DNA of 64,000 bases from Actinoallomurus oryzae (GCF_039541955.1 NZ_BAABHF010000010.1:372001-436000), one strand, 5' to 3'. Shown: positions 44,884-52,728, numbered from the stretch's first letter. Made by a program: numbers and translations. The notes: generated by a model from the sequence alone, not told the origin.

Positions 44884-45408
44884 CTACACACCGCCGAGCC
44901 CGACGTCACGTGCATGATCGGGGAAAAGAACGACTGGGTCGGTCCACCCACGGACGACCGCGATGACCTGGGCGCGATCCGGCTTCGAGGGCAGGACGCT
45001 GATGCCCCGTGCCCAATTCGCCAGCAGGCCCTCGGTCGTAGCGATGCAGGTCGTCACCAGCGTGTGAGCCTGCTGCTCGTTGTCCCAGGTATGCCACAAG
45101 GCCCAGCCTTCGGCCCGCGCTTCGACACCAAGCCGGCTACACATCTCGGTATAGGCGTCTGAGTCCGGTCGGATCAGTCCCGCCCCTCCGATGCGATAAG
45201 CCGGGCGCTCATCGATGCACCCATCGCCCTCGAAGTGGTAATGACGCAGCGTCCGAGCAAGCTCATTGACCATGCGTTGCAAAGGCGTCGCATCGTCGGG
45301 ATCTCCCGCATAGCTGAGCCACCCCTCATCGTGAGCGCGCTCTACCAACTCGCGTGCAAGCATCTCGACACGCCGCAGGTAGTCAAACTCATCAAGGTCA
45401 GACGACAC
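44884..45408 (-). CDS. Hypothetical protein of the island
   Basis: A 174-residue hydrophilic cytoplasmic protein, no domain recognised (DEFDYLRRVEMLARELVERAHDEGW, PLQRMVNELARTLRHYHFEGDG, ATTEGLLANWARGISVLPSKP). Codon use is less GC3-biased than in the flanking core genes. GTG at 45408 has no clear ribosome site, so the start is uncertain. It could be phage- or island-derived; nothing more can be said. Confidence 0.55.
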   Translation of the reverse strand: MSSDLDEFDYLRRVEMLARELVERAHDEGWLSYAGDPDDATPLQRMVNELARTLRHYHFEGDGCIDERPAYRIGGAGLIRPDSDAYTEMCSRLGVEARAEGWALWHTWDNEQQAHTLVTTCIATTEGLLANWARGISVLPSKPDRAQVIAVVRGWTDPVVLFPDHARDVGLGGV

Positions 45409-45845
45409 GTGGACCAGTCTGCCAACTGAGAGCTACAAGCACTCTGAAATTTCCAGCTGCTCGGACCGTCGGGCAGGTGACGGGAGTCGAACCCGCAACT
45501 ACCAGCTTGGGAATCGTCTGGTTCCACGCCGTCACGGGGTGCTGACCTGGGTTTCGACATGACCGCAGGTGGCCGCTGTTGACCTCTGTTCACCGTGCTT
45601 AATGGCCCGTTAATGGCCCGGCACCAACCTTGACCCGATCGGCGGGACCTTCTAATCCGTAGGTAGTTCGGATTGGTCCGCATGCTGGGCGAACCTCGCA
45701 CGGGCTTTCCGGACTCGTACGACTCGGATCAGATTCGTTCGTCCCAGTGGCTCCCGGGAGCCACGCCAGATCACCGGTCCGGAGCGTCGTCCGCGCCCAC
45801 GGCAGAGGATACGGCGCTAGAGGTCGATCGCGTTCCGCGAAACTG
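45409..45845. other. 437-base non-coding stretch with integration-scar features
   Basis: It holds the 3'-half tRNA-Gly sequence (45472-45513) and a tandem TTAATGGCCCG pair (about 45599-45619). Base composition is lower in GC than the flanks. Short frames cross it but none has a ribosome site plus a recognisable product. Confidence 0.5.
45472..45513 (-). other. 3' half of tRNA-Gly(CCC): candidate integration (att) site
   Basis: On the minus strand it reads from the anticodon loop TTCCCAA through GCTGG, the variable region, a T-arm GCGGG-TTCGACT-CCCGT and an acceptor-like CACCTGC. That is the anticodon-to-3'-end part of tRNA-Gly(CCC). The 5' half is absent: bases before the anticodon (GACGA) do not pair with GCTGG. 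Phage and ICE tyrosine recombinases commonly use exactly this tRNA segment as an att core, so this is probably an att scar and not a working tRNA. Confidence 0.65.
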
Positions 45846-46160
45846 ATGCCCATGACCCAGCACTGCTGCGAAGCGATGGCGCGCCAGGTGAACCGGCACT
45901 GTGATCACCACGATGACCCGTTCGACTGCGCGGACGCGGTGGTCCGGTTCAGCGCCAGGTTCCAGGAGTACGGGTTGATCATCCATGACGGTGGCACGTC
46001 GAGCATCGGGATCGACTTCTGTCCGTGGTGCGGGCAGCGGCTGCCCGCGTCGCAGCGGGATCGCTGGTTCGCGGAGATGGAAGGACGCGGGATTGATCCG
46101 TGGGAAGACGAAATCCCCGCCGAATTCCAGGACGATCGCTGGCTCCACCGACACGGGTGA
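45846..46160 (+). CDS. DUF6980-like cysteine/histidine-rich small protein
   Basis: A 104-residue cytoplasmic protein with TQHCCEAMARQVNRHCDHHDDPFDCADAVVRF and EYGLIIHDGGTSSIGIDFCPWCGQRLP. The CPWCG and CC/CDHHD motifs suggest a bound metal ion. It resembles a family annotated DUF6980, often found as orphan accessory genes; I am fairly but not fully sure of the name. Two ATGs (45846, 45852) can start it; no strong ribosome site. Next to a tRNA-derived scar. Confidence 0.65.
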   Translation: MPMTQHCCEAMARQVNRHCDHHDDPFDCADAVVRFSARFQEYGLIIHDGGTSSIGIDFCPWCGQRLPASQRDRWFAEMEGRGIDPWEDEIPAEFQDDRWLHRHG

Positions 46161-46190
46161 AGGTTGAAGCCACGCTCTCAGCTTGGGAAG
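46148..46190 (-). other. Weak second tRNA-Gly 3'-half-like sequence
   Basis: The minus strand reads TTCCCAAGCTGAGAGCG, matching the anticodon loop and stem of the usual tRNA-Gly(CCC), then a decayed T-arm-like TTCAACC and CACCCGTG. It shares CAGCTTGGGAA exactly with the scar at 45472-45513 and has the same orientation. The rest matches only with gaps, so this is a possible second, older att scar about 0.68 kb away. Confidence 0.35.
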
Positions 46191-46332
46191 TCGGCGCCAT
46201 AGATCGTCGATCACCGGCGGTGCCACTGGCCCGCGCCTTCTCGGAGTTCTCCCCGTGAGTGCCCGTACGCGACCGAGGCCGCCTGCTCTGACGGGCACGC
46301 AACGGGCACGCTGGAACTCGTGCCCAACGGTC

Positions 46333-46776
46333 TTAGCTACCTTCGAGGAAGCGCGTGACGTCAGCGGCGAAGCCCTTAAGCTCCTCGCCCGGGGACACAT
46401 GGACCTCCACTGTCGCCGTCCAGTCCGCATCCCACTCAGGGAACCGAAGGGTCCACGCCAGCCGGATGCTGCGACCGAGATGGGCGGCCCTGATCTCGAC
46501 GTCCCGCCTGAACGATGCCCAAGTCCGCTCGCCCTGCCAGCCCCGGAAGCCCTCCTCAAGGGACTGCACATACTCCGCAAGCCCATCGCCATTCAACGTC
46601 TCAACGCCGATGGTCGCCGAAAGCCCAGGCGCTTCAGCTCCGACCACGAGACACACGAGCGCATCCCCATGAGGCCGCCGCAGTCCGCTAAGCCGGATGT
46701 AAGCACCAGCCGGCCCGCGAGGAACCATCACCTCGCAGCCATCGTCGGGAGCAGTCACGGACGCATCCTTACGCAT
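46333..46776 (-). CDS. DUF6228-like protein
   Basis: A 147-residue soluble protein. The C-terminal part (GERTWASFRRDVEIRAAHLGRS, LAWTLRFPEWDADWTATVEVHVSPGEELKGFAADV) resembles the DUF6228 family, small actinobacterial proteins of unknown function; naming is from memory. ATG at 46776, with an overlapping GTG at 46779, and no clear ribosome site. Homologues often occur as lone accessory genes; an immunity-like role is speculation. Confidence 0.6.
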   Translation of the reverse strand: MRKDASVTAPDDGCEVMVPRGPAGAYIRLSGLRRPHGDALVCLVVGAEAPGLSATIGVETLNGDGLAEYVQSLEEGFRGWQGERTWASFRRDVEIRAAHLGRSIRLAWTLRFPEWDADWTATVEVHVSPGEELKGFAADVTRFLEGS

Positions 46777-46969
46777 CACCGCTGGCTGGTCATCCCGTTT
46801 GCCTTCGGCCCACCCTCCGGGGAGCGGGCCAGGCGACGGTGGTGAAGGTGGAGCACTCCACGACTGAACGACCTTCGCCACCGTGGCCTGGGCTGCTCGG
46901 CTTGCCCAGGGGCGAAGGCGGGCGGGATGACCAGGCTTCCACCTCAACCACCCACCCAGCTCGACCCCG

Positions 46970-47482
46970 GTGACGCGGCCATCCCGGAGCCTGAGGCCCC
47001 CGCCAGAGGCGAAATGCCTTGGCCTGGACGTCGGTGGCGGACAGCATGTGCGGGTGGACGCTCGCGAGGTGGTGTTGAGGTTCGTCCGCGATACGGAGCG
47101 CTTGACCGGCGCGGTGAGCGCTGCGACGGCGCACGACATCGGTGGCGGTGGTATCGGTGCGCTGGTCAGGGCGGTGAACCGGCGACTCGTTCCCCGTGGT
47201 GCTGAGCTTCCCGGGGGCCTGCGCTACGACGTGCACGGGATCGGCTGCCGCATCACGGACCGGAACGGAACCTTGGTGGATGTCGACCTTGGTCCCGAAC
47301 CGCGGATGCTGATTTTCGACGCCTGGCGAGTCCGGCGATTCGCCGAGTCCATCGGCGAGGAGTCTGTCACCGAGCTGGAGCTCTCTGCTGCGTTGGAGGC
47401 GCTGGCCGGCGAAGGCGTCGTGATGGCGGCGCCAGGGAAGTATTGCGTTTGGTACGCGGCACCGCCGCCGTCAGAGCGGTGA
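46970..47482 (+). CDS. DUF6896-like protein
   Basis: A protein of up to 170 residues. The conserved-looking core is GGLRYDVHGIGCRITDRNG followed by VDVDLGPEPRMLIFDAWRVRRFAES, a pattern I associate with DUF6896; naming is tentative. The start is unclear: GTG 46970 opens the frame, but the coding-like part begins near GTG 47048 (VRVDAREVVLRFVRDTERL). Cytoplasmic, function unknown. It faces the DUF6228-like gene and overlaps the 3' end of the decayed luciferase-like fragment on the other strand. Confidence 0.6.
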   Translation: MTRPSRSLRPPPEAKCLGLDVGGGQHVRVDAREVVLRFVRDTERLTGAVSAATAHDIGGGGIGALVRAVNRRLVPRGAELPGGLRYDVHGIGCRITDRNGTLVDVDLGPEPRMLIFDAWRVRRFAESIGEESVTELELSAALEALAGEGVVMAAPGKYCVWYAAPPPSER

Positions 47483-47638
47483 GATCGGCGCACAGGCGAG
47501 GAACGTCAAGGGCCGCCCGATCGGCACGGCCGTAGGGACCGGCGCCCACGCCGCAGGTCGTAGGGCGTGCCGGAGCGGGCGGTCGCGGCGCTGCCTGAGC
47601 CGACGCACGTGGCGGTCATAGAAGATCCCGAACCGCAC
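47471..47638 (-). pseudogene. Decayed 5' fragment of the luciferase-like gene
   Basis: After GGAGG and 8 nt, GTG at 47638 starts RFGIFYDRHV, matching RFSIFYEHQL of the intact gene at 44573. The next ~20 codons still align loosely (RPLRHALRP versus ERLYRDALEQ) before similarity ends and the frame stops at codon 56. Only the first ~30 of 572 residues remain, so it is a remnant and not a gene. Confidence 0.7.
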
Positions 47639-47783
47639 CTCGACCACCTCCGGGCCCATGGCCGCCGAAACATCGCTCGACCTGGCCCATACCCGGCCGG
47701 CGTCGCTCCGACTGGGCCCAGAGTCAACGTGTCATGGATCGCTCACCGCTCCGGCTCTCCCATCCGCCGGGCAGCCTCCGTCA
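47616..47783. repeat. Direct repeat copy B: duplicated promoter/5' end
   Basis: The second copy of the segment at 44551-44725, same orientation, about 3.07 kb away. It holds the fragment above plus the duplicated upstream region. Together the copies bracket the low-GC island. Bases 47784-47871 lead into the VOC gene. Confidence 0.8.
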
Positions 47784-47871
47784 TCAGCTCGTCGGTGGTC
47801 ACGCCACGCGCGGTAGGCGGCGTTGTCAGATCTGGACGGTACGGTCTGCGCATCTCGGCCGAGGAGGATCC

Positions 47872-48309
47872 GTGGCGATCAAATGGAGCCTGACGATCGA
47901 CTGTGCCCAACCGGCGAGGCTGGCGGAGTTTTGGGCGTTGGCCTTGGGATATGTGCCGGCGCCGCCGCCGGCGGGGTTCGGAAGCTGGGGGGAATGGTTC
48001 ACGCATTACGACGTTCCGGAGCAGGAGTGGGATCAGGGCGCATATCTGTCCGACCCGGATGAGGTGGGCCCGAGCTTGTCGTTCCTGCAGGTGCCGGAGT
48101 CGAAGGTGGTGAAGAACCGGCTGCATCTGGACGTCCAGGTCGGCGGGGGCCGCAACACGCCGTGGGAGGTGCGGTGGCCTCGCGTGATCGAGGCGGTCGA
48201 GCGACTGACCGCCGCCGGTGCGACGGTGATACGTGAAGAAGAATTGCAGGGAAAACCCGACCACGTGGTCATGGCCGACCCCGAGGGAAACGAGTTCTGC
48301 GTCCTTTGA
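47872..48309 (+). CDS. VOC (glyoxalase-like) superfamily protein
   Basis: A 145-residue VOC-fold protein. AIKWSLTIDCAQPARLAEFWALALGYVPAPPPAGFGSW is a typical start of actinobacterial glyoxalase-like proteins. NRLHLDVQVGGG and GATVIREEELQGKPDHVVMADPEGNEFCVL complete the two beta-alpha-beta-beta-beta units, with possible metal ligands His in HLDV and Glu in GNEFCVL. Substrate unknown. GTG at 47872 has GAGGAGG 5 nt upstream. It is the first ordinary gene after the island. Confidence 0.83.
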   Translation: MAIKWSLTIDCAQPARLAEFWALALGYVPAPPPAGFGSWGEWFTHYDVPEQEWDQGAYLSDPDEVGPSLSFLQVPESKVVKNRLHLDVQVGGGRNTPWEVRWPRVIEAVERLTAAGATVIREEELQGKPDHVVMADPEGNEFCVL

Positions 48310-48634
48310 CGTACATTCTCCGCCACACGCCTGGTCGTACCCACATATCGCGTCTTCCCCTGGATCGGCGGCGCCTCTTGCCATGACATACGCCGGCCGG
48401 ACGGAGACCGGAATTTGTGCCGTCATCACCGGCATGTCTTCCGCCGTTCAGCGGCCCACCAAGCCAACTGCACTGACATGGGGCCATGTGGCGGGTGGAC
48501 AGCGCGCCGCCGAAGCGGCGGCGCTTCCGCGGTACGCGGTCAGCGACGACTGAATCGACGCGCGCTTCGCCGGGTGTCCGGCTCGGCGTGCCGGGCACCC
48601 GGCGAAGCGGTCCGGGCGCTTGCTCCCGGCCGCG
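48310..48634. other. 325-base gap between convergent genes
   Basis: Contains two hairpins (an 8-bp stem 48504-48511/48517-48524 and the long one at 48563-48609). Otherwise no gene is supported here; short frames across it have no ribosome site or recognisable product. Confidence 0.5.
48563..48609. terminator. Long extended hairpin terminator
   Basis: CGCTTCGCCGGGTG (48563-48576) pairs perfectly with CACCCGGCGAAGCG (48596-48609). The loop itself can pair (CCGGC with GCCGG). It lies between the converging VOC and LapA-like genes. Confidence 0.75.
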
Positions 48635-49054
48635 TCAGGCGGGGCTGTCGAAGAACGGGGAGACGGGTTCCCGGTCACGGCGCCGTCCGGACGAGACGGG
48701 CACGTCCGTGGTCACCGGAGCGCTCGTGGCACGGCCGCGCACGCGGGACAGTTCGCGTTCGAGCTGCTGGTTCTTCCTCTCCAGCGACGCCATCGTCTCC
48801 TCGCGCTCCTCCCGCAGGTCGTGCAGCTCGCGACGGACCCGCATCTTGCGCAGCAGGGAGAGCCAGGACACCGCCAGCCCCGCGCCGGCGAAGAACGCGA
48901 CGATCACGCCGACGACGAACACCTGCGACTCGGTGTGCACTCCGGGCACGTGGTAGCCGAAGACCTCGAGCGAGGCGGATGACGAGTTCTGGACGATGAC
49001 CTCGATGCCCACCACCACGGCGACGACGGCCACAATGACTCCCAGGAAGACCAT
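48635..49054 (-). CDS. LapA-like two-TM protein with coiled-coil tail
   Basis: A 139-residue membrane protein with two hydrophobic segments (about 3-22, VFLGVIVAVVAVVVGIEVIV, and 45-68). A short loop holds FGYHVPGVHTESQ. The cytoplasmic coiled coil (about 70-110, LRKMRVRRELHDLREEREETMAS) is followed by a basic tail. The NSSxxSLEVFG pattern and layout resemble LapA/DUF1049. Likely role in envelope organisation, by family only. ATG at 49054 has GAGAGG 6 nt upstream. Confidence 0.72.
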   Translation of the reverse strand: MVFLGVIVAVVAVVVGIEVIVQNSSSASLEVFGYHVPGVHTESQVFVVGVIVAFFAGAGLAVSWLSLLRKMRVRRELHDLREEREETMASLERKNQQLERELSRVRGRATSAPVTTDVPVSSGRRRDREPVSPFFDSPA

Positions 49055-49372
49055 GCGGTCCTCTCCTCTCCTCGATCGGGCGCGGGCCGTATGAGCGGGG
49101 GGCTCCGGCGGCCTCTGACACCCTCCAGCCAAATGGGCAATTCGGTCAAGGCCGGAAATCATAGGAGATAACAAAGCATCGAACATCTTCGACGCTACGC
49201 ATACGGCCGGTAGCTCATCGCTGTTTCCGCAGTAGCGGGATCCTCACCTAGAGCAACTACCGTCCGCGCCGTCGAACGCGCTTTCGCCAATACCCGCGAT
49301 AAACGAGAATCGCCGAATTCTGCGCACGGAAATCGCCACGAATGACAACATCATGCCGCCGTTTTCGCATGG

Positions 49373-49753
49373 TCAGGACCGATCGGCTATTTCCGGGGTT
49401 TCCGGTTGCCAGGTCACCGTGAGGTGGTCGCGGCGGCCGATGAGTTCCAGCCGGGCGGTGATGCCCTCCTGCACCCGCCGGAGCTGCCGCGGGTCGGCCG
49501 CCTCGGCGCGGAGGATCAGCTCGGTCTCGGTGGCGCGCAGCGTGCAGCGGCCCCATCCGAAGTCGATCGACGCGTCGGCGCCGGACCACTCGGCGCGTAC
49601 GACCCTCGCGGGGCCTCCGTGGCCGTGACCACCCTCGCCGTGACGGCGCGGGTGACGGAAGGCCGGCGCACTCAGGTGGCCGGCGTGTTCGCCGAGCTGC
49701 GCCAGGTAGCGGCCGGCCCGGTCGGTGCGGACACGGGCCTGTGCGCTCACCAC
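49373..49753 (-). CDS. DUF2218 protein
   Basis: A 126-residue protein with the DUF2218 pattern: SAQARVRTDRAGRYLAQLGEH, EWSGADASIDFGWGRCTLRATETELILRAEA and LRRVQEGITARLELIGRRDHLTVTWQ. A His/Gly-rich insert (RRHGEGGHGHGG) could bind metal. Function unknown, often linked to iron-related genes. GTG 49753 is preferred over 49762 because GGAGG sits 8 nt upstream of it. It follows the methyltransferase gene by 5 nt, so the pair form an operon. Confidence 0.8.
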   Translation of the reverse strand: MVSAQARVRTDRAGRYLAQLGEHAGHLSAPAFRHPRRHGEGGHGHGGPARVVRAEWSGADASIDFGWGRCTLRATETELILRAEAADPRQLRRVQEGITARLELIGRRDHLTVTWQPETPEIADRS

Positions 49754-49758
49754 GACCG

Positions 49759-50385
49759 TCACCTCCCGTCCGCGACGCGGGTGAGCGCGACCAGCCAGGC
49801 GGCGATGCCGCCGGGGTGGAGAGGTGAGATGGAATCGCAGCCGGTGGGGTCGAGGGAGTCGATGCGCCATCCGTTCGCGAAGCTCTCCCGGATCTGATCG
49901 CGGCCGAGTCCGTGCGGCGCTCCACTCTCGCCGGCCCGGCGGTCGGCGTAGCACAGCAGGAAGGCGCGGCCCGTCGGCGGCACCACCGTCCGCAGGCCGG
50001 CTAGGTAGGCGGTGCGATCGGCCTCGGCGAGGGCGTGGAACACCAGTGAGTCCAGCACGGTGTCGAACGTCTCGCCCAGCTCGGCCAGGTTCCGCAGGTC
50101 GTGGCGCAGGAATCGGGCCGTGAGCGACCTGCGCCGCGCCTTCTGCCTCGCCGTCTCCAGCGCGCCGGCGGCCAGGTCGATGCCGGTGGCGTCCAGCCCG
50201 AGGGCGGCGGCCATCAGCGTGTGCTCGCCCGTCCCGCAGCCGACGTCCAGCACCCGGCCCTCGATCGCCCCGCTCTCGGCGAGCGCGGCGAACGCGGGCT
50301 GGGGACGGCCGATGTCCCACGGCGGCGGACTGGCGTAGAGGTCGTCCAGATGACGGGGCGCGGGATGCGCGGAGAAACCTGACAC
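49759..50385 (-). CDS. SAM-dependent methyltransferase
   Basis: A 208-residue class I methyltransferase. Motif I is VLDVGCGTGEHTLMAAALG, followed by the acidic TGIDLAAGALETARQKA, and FLRHDLRNLAELGETFDTVLDSLVFHAL. The N-terminal HLDDLYASPPPWDIGRPQPA is characteristic of small-molecule or thiol methyltransferases of this size. Substrate unknown. GTG at 50385 has AGGGAGA at good spacing. It diverges from a TetR gene, with a palindromic operator candidate between them. Confidence 0.85.
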   Translation of the reverse strand: MSGFSAHPAPRHLDDLYASPPPWDIGRPQPAFAALAESGAIEGRVLDVGCGTGEHTLMAAALGLDATGIDLAAGALETARQKARRRSLTARFLRHDLRNLAELGETFDTVLDSLVFHALAEADRTAYLAGLRTVVPPTGRAFLLCYADRRAGESGAPHGLGRDQIRESFANGWRIDSLDPTGCDSISPLHPGGIAAWLVALTRVADGR

Positions 50386-50457
50386 GTACGTCTCCCTTCA
50401 GGCGACGACGATCGCGGACGGATACCCGGAGCAGGTATCGCGCTACAAGGATTATTC

Positions 50458-50512
50458 GATACATAGTGTCTACGTCAATAGACAACTCGTCGATGAATCG
50501 GCGATATGTATC
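50458..50512. promoter_or_regulatory. Nested inverted repeats: operator between methyltransferase and TetR genes
   Basis: The inner dyad TGTCTA-N6-TAGACA spans 50467-50484 (18 bp). The outer arms GATACAT (50458-50464) and ATGTATC (50506-50512) are also complementary. It lies just before the TetR start and within the divergent promoter region, where a TetR autoregulator would bind. TATCAT (50509-50514) could be the -10 for a leaderless TetR mRNA. Confidence 0.6.
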
Positions 50513-50520
50513 ATCGGAGG

Positions 50521-51090
50521 GTGCCGAAGCTGTGGGAGGACACGATCGAGGCGCACCGCCGCGCGGTGCGCGACGCAGCGGTGGAGGCCGCCGCGCGGCT
50601 GGTGGCCGACCAGGGCTTGGCGTCGCTCACGATGTCGCAGGTCGCCAAGCGAGCCGGCATCGGCCGGGCGACGCTGTACAAGTACTTCCCCGACATCGAA
50701 TCGGTCCTGGCCGCCTGGCACGAGGACCACATCGCCGATCACCTGCGCCGGCTCACCGACGTCGCCGAGCATGCCGACCCGGCCGAACGGCTGCGGGCGG
50801 TGCTGCTGAGCTTCGCCTCCATCACCCACCAGCGCCACGACGGCGACCTGGCGGCACTGTTGCACCGCGGCGAGCACGTCGCCCGCGCCCACGAGCGCCT
50901 GCACGCCTTCATCCAGACGCTGGTGGCCGACGCCGCGGCGGACGGCACGGTCCGCGACGACGTTCCCGCCGGGGAACTGGCCACCTACTGCCTGCACGCC
51001 CTCACCGCGGCCGGCGCCATGGCCTCGGCGGACGCCGTCGGCCGGCTCGTCGAGGTCACCCTGGCCGGACTGCGGCCCGCGCCGGGGTGA
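50521..51090 (+). CDS. TetR-family transcriptional regulator
   Basis: A 189-residue TetR regulator. N-terminal HTH: EAHRRAVRDAAVEAAARLVADQGLASLTMSQVAKRAGIGRATLYKYFPDIESVLAAW, with the recognition helix IGRATLYKYF. The helical C-terminal domain would bind a ligand. The start GTG 50521 follows a TATCAT element by 6 nt (leaderless) and gives the usual VPKLWEDTIEAHR N-terminus; ATG 50506 is the alternative. Probably represses itself and the divergent methyltransferase operon. Confidence 0.85.
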   Translation: MPKLWEDTIEAHRRAVRDAAVEAAARLVADQGLASLTMSQVAKRAGIGRATLYKYFPDIESVLAAWHEDHIADHLRRLTDVAEHADPAERLRAVLLSFASITHQRHDGDLAALLHRGEHVARAHERLHAFIQTLVADAAADGTVRDDVPAGELATYCLHALTAAGAMASADAVGRLVEVTLAGLRPAPG

Positions 51091-51153
51091 GCGCGTTCCT
51101 CCGCGACGCCGGGCCTCCGCCGTCCACGGCCGTCGCCCCGGCCGGTCCGGCCG

Positions 51154-52089
51154 TCAGCGGTGCAGTCCGCTGCGCAGCGCGGCGATCCAGTGTGCGGTCG
51201 CCGCACCGGCCAAGGCGCTGCCGGGCGCGTGCGCCTCGAAGAAGTGCCAGGCACCCGGCACGTGGTGCGTCTCGACCGGAACGTCCGCTTCGATCAGCCG
51301 GCGTGCGTAGTCCAGCGCCTCGTCGCGCAGCGGGTCCAAGCCGCAGGTGAGAACGTACGCGGGTGGCAGGCCGCTCAGATCCGTGGCGCGGGCGGGCGCC
51401 GCGTACGGCGAGACGTCGAGCCGGTCGGACCCCAGGTAGGTGTCCCACATGTGCCTCATGCCGGGTCCGTTGGGGATCCGCCCGTCGGTGATCCGCCGGA
51501 TCGAGGCGGTCCGCGTCCGATCGTCCAGGCAGGGGATCAGCAGGCACTGGTAGGCGATCCGCGGCCCTCCGCGGTCCCGGGCCAGCAGGCACAGCGCCGC
51601 GCTGAGACAGCCCCCGGCCGAGGCGCCGGCGACGGCGATCCGTTCGGGCGCGACACCCAGGTCGGCGGCGTTGCCGGCGAGCCGGCACAGCGCGGCGTAA
51701 CAGTCCTCGATCCCCGCCGGGAAGCGATGCTCGGGCGCCAGCCGGTAATGGACGTTCACCACGACCGCGCCGACCTCGGCGCACACGTCGCGCGCCATGG
51801 GGCTCGACCCGTCCAGCTCGCCGTAGGCGAAACCACCGCCGTGGAGGTAGAGGACAGCGGGAAGCACGCCGTGCGCCCCGGCGGGCCGGAGGATCTGCAC
51901 CGGGATCTCGTTGCCGTCGGGCCCCGTGACGGTCGTCCGCTGGACGGTGACCCGGGGATCACGCGCTGATGCGAGGGGCGCCATCAGCGCGCGAAAACTC
52001 GATCGTGTGGCCTCGATGTCGGCGAACGGGTTCTCGGGCCGTTGCGGCAGGGCCGCGAAGACGCCGGCGAGCTCTGGATGGATGTACAT
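51154..52089 (-). CDS. HSL-family alpha/beta-hydrolase (esterase/lipase)
   Basis: A 311-residue carboxylesterase of the hormone-sensitive-lipase family. The oxyanion motif is YLHGGGFAYGE, the nucleophile VAGASAGGCLSAAL (GxSxG as GASAG), the acid Asp in LTCGLDPLRDEAL and the His in PGAWHFFEA. The N-terminal MYIHPELAGVFAALPQRP cap region is typical. Probably cytoplasmic. ATG at 52089. It diverges from a PadR gene; two matching operator boxes lie between, so PadR probably represses it. Confidence 0.88.
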   Translation of the reverse strand: MYIHPELAGVFAALPQRPENPFADIEATRSSFRALMAPLASARDPRVTVQRTTVTGPDGNEIPVQILRPAGAHGVLPAVLYLHGGGFAYGELDGSSPMARDVCAEVGAVVVNVHYRLAPEHRFPAGIEDCYAALCRLAGNAADLGVAPERIAVAGASAGGCLSAALCLLARDRGGPRIAYQCLLIPCLDDRTRTASIRRITDGRIPNGPGMRHMWDTYLGSDRLDVSPYAAPARATDLSGLPPAYVLTCGLDPLRDEALDYARRLIEADVPVETHHVPGAWHFFEAHAPGSALAGAATAHWIAALRSGLHR

Positions 52090-52101
52090 GCCGGTCCAAT
52101 A

Positions 52102-52151
52102 GTCTCATTGATACGGTCTCAGTGCGACGAATTTAAGGTCTCATTGAGACC
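52102..52151. promoter_or_regulatory. Two PadR-type operator boxes between esterase and padR
   Basis: Box 2 is a perfect 15-bp dyad, GGTCTCA-T-TGAGACC (52137-52151). Box 1 at 52102-52114 reads GTCTCATTGATAC, the same core with one change. They cover the divergent promoter region between the esterase start (52089) and the PadR start (52171), as expected for an autoregulating PadR. Confidence 0.65.
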
Positions 52152-52170
52152 ATGTCAATGGGAGGTACGC

Positions 52171-52728
52171 GTGGAGCTGAGCATGTCCGCATACACCGTC
52201 CTGGGGCTGATCGCCCGGCACGGTCCGATGACGCCGTACGAGCTGAAAGCCCGCGTCGAGCAGAGCGTCGCCTACTTCTGGCCCATCCCCCACGCCCAGC
52301 TCTACCGCGACCCGCCCAGGCTCGCCGAGATGGGCCTGCTGACCGAGGAGGCCGAGGCCGGCGGGCGACGGCGCCGGGTCTTCCACCTGACCGATGCCGG
52401 CCGCGAAGCGCTGCGGGCATGGCTGTCCGCCGCCGAGGTTCCCCAGGCCGAGACCCGTGACCCGGCACAGCTCCGGCTGGCCTTCGCCGACCTCGGCGAC
52501 GCCACGGACCTCGTGCGGCTGGCAAGGGCGCAGGAGTCGCGACACCGCGAACTGCTCGACCTCTACCGAACCCGGCACGCCGCCCTCGACCCCGCCGACG
52601 CCGCCACCCGATCACGCTCGCGCGTCCTGGCCCTCGGCATCCTGCAGGAACAGGCTCAGGTCGCCTTCTGGGCCGCCCTCGCGGCGAACCCCGACGCTCT
52701 GGACGTCATCCCCGATGAACAACGGTGA
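52171..52728 (+). CDS. PadR-family transcriptional regulator
   Basis: A 185-residue PadR-type regulator. Winged HTH: SAYTVLGLIARHGPMTPYELKARVEQSVAYFWPIPHAQLYRDPPRLAEMGLLTEEAEAGGRRRRVFHLT. It is followed by a helical C-terminal domain (about 90-185) used for dimerisation. GTG at 52171 has GGGAGG 5 nt upstream. Two dyads upstream are its likely operators. Its likely target is the divergent esterase. Confidence 0.85.
   Translation: MELSMSAYTVLGLIARHGPMTPYELKARVEQSVAYFWPIPHAQLYRDPPRLAEMGLLTEEAEAGGRRRRVFHLTDAGREALRAWLSAAEVPQAETRDPAQLRLAFADLGDATDLVRLARAQESRHRELLDLYRTRHAALDPADAATRSRSRVLALGILQEQAQVAFWAALAANPDALDVIPDEQR

Noticed and set aside
45472..45513. Functional tRNA-Gly gene
   Set aside because: Only the 3' half is present; the 5' anticodon strand does not pair and no D-arm or 5' acceptor precedes it.
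46183..46845. 220-residue plus-strand frame in the island
   Set aside because: It overlaps the DUF6228-like gene antisense and has no recognisable features or ribosome site.
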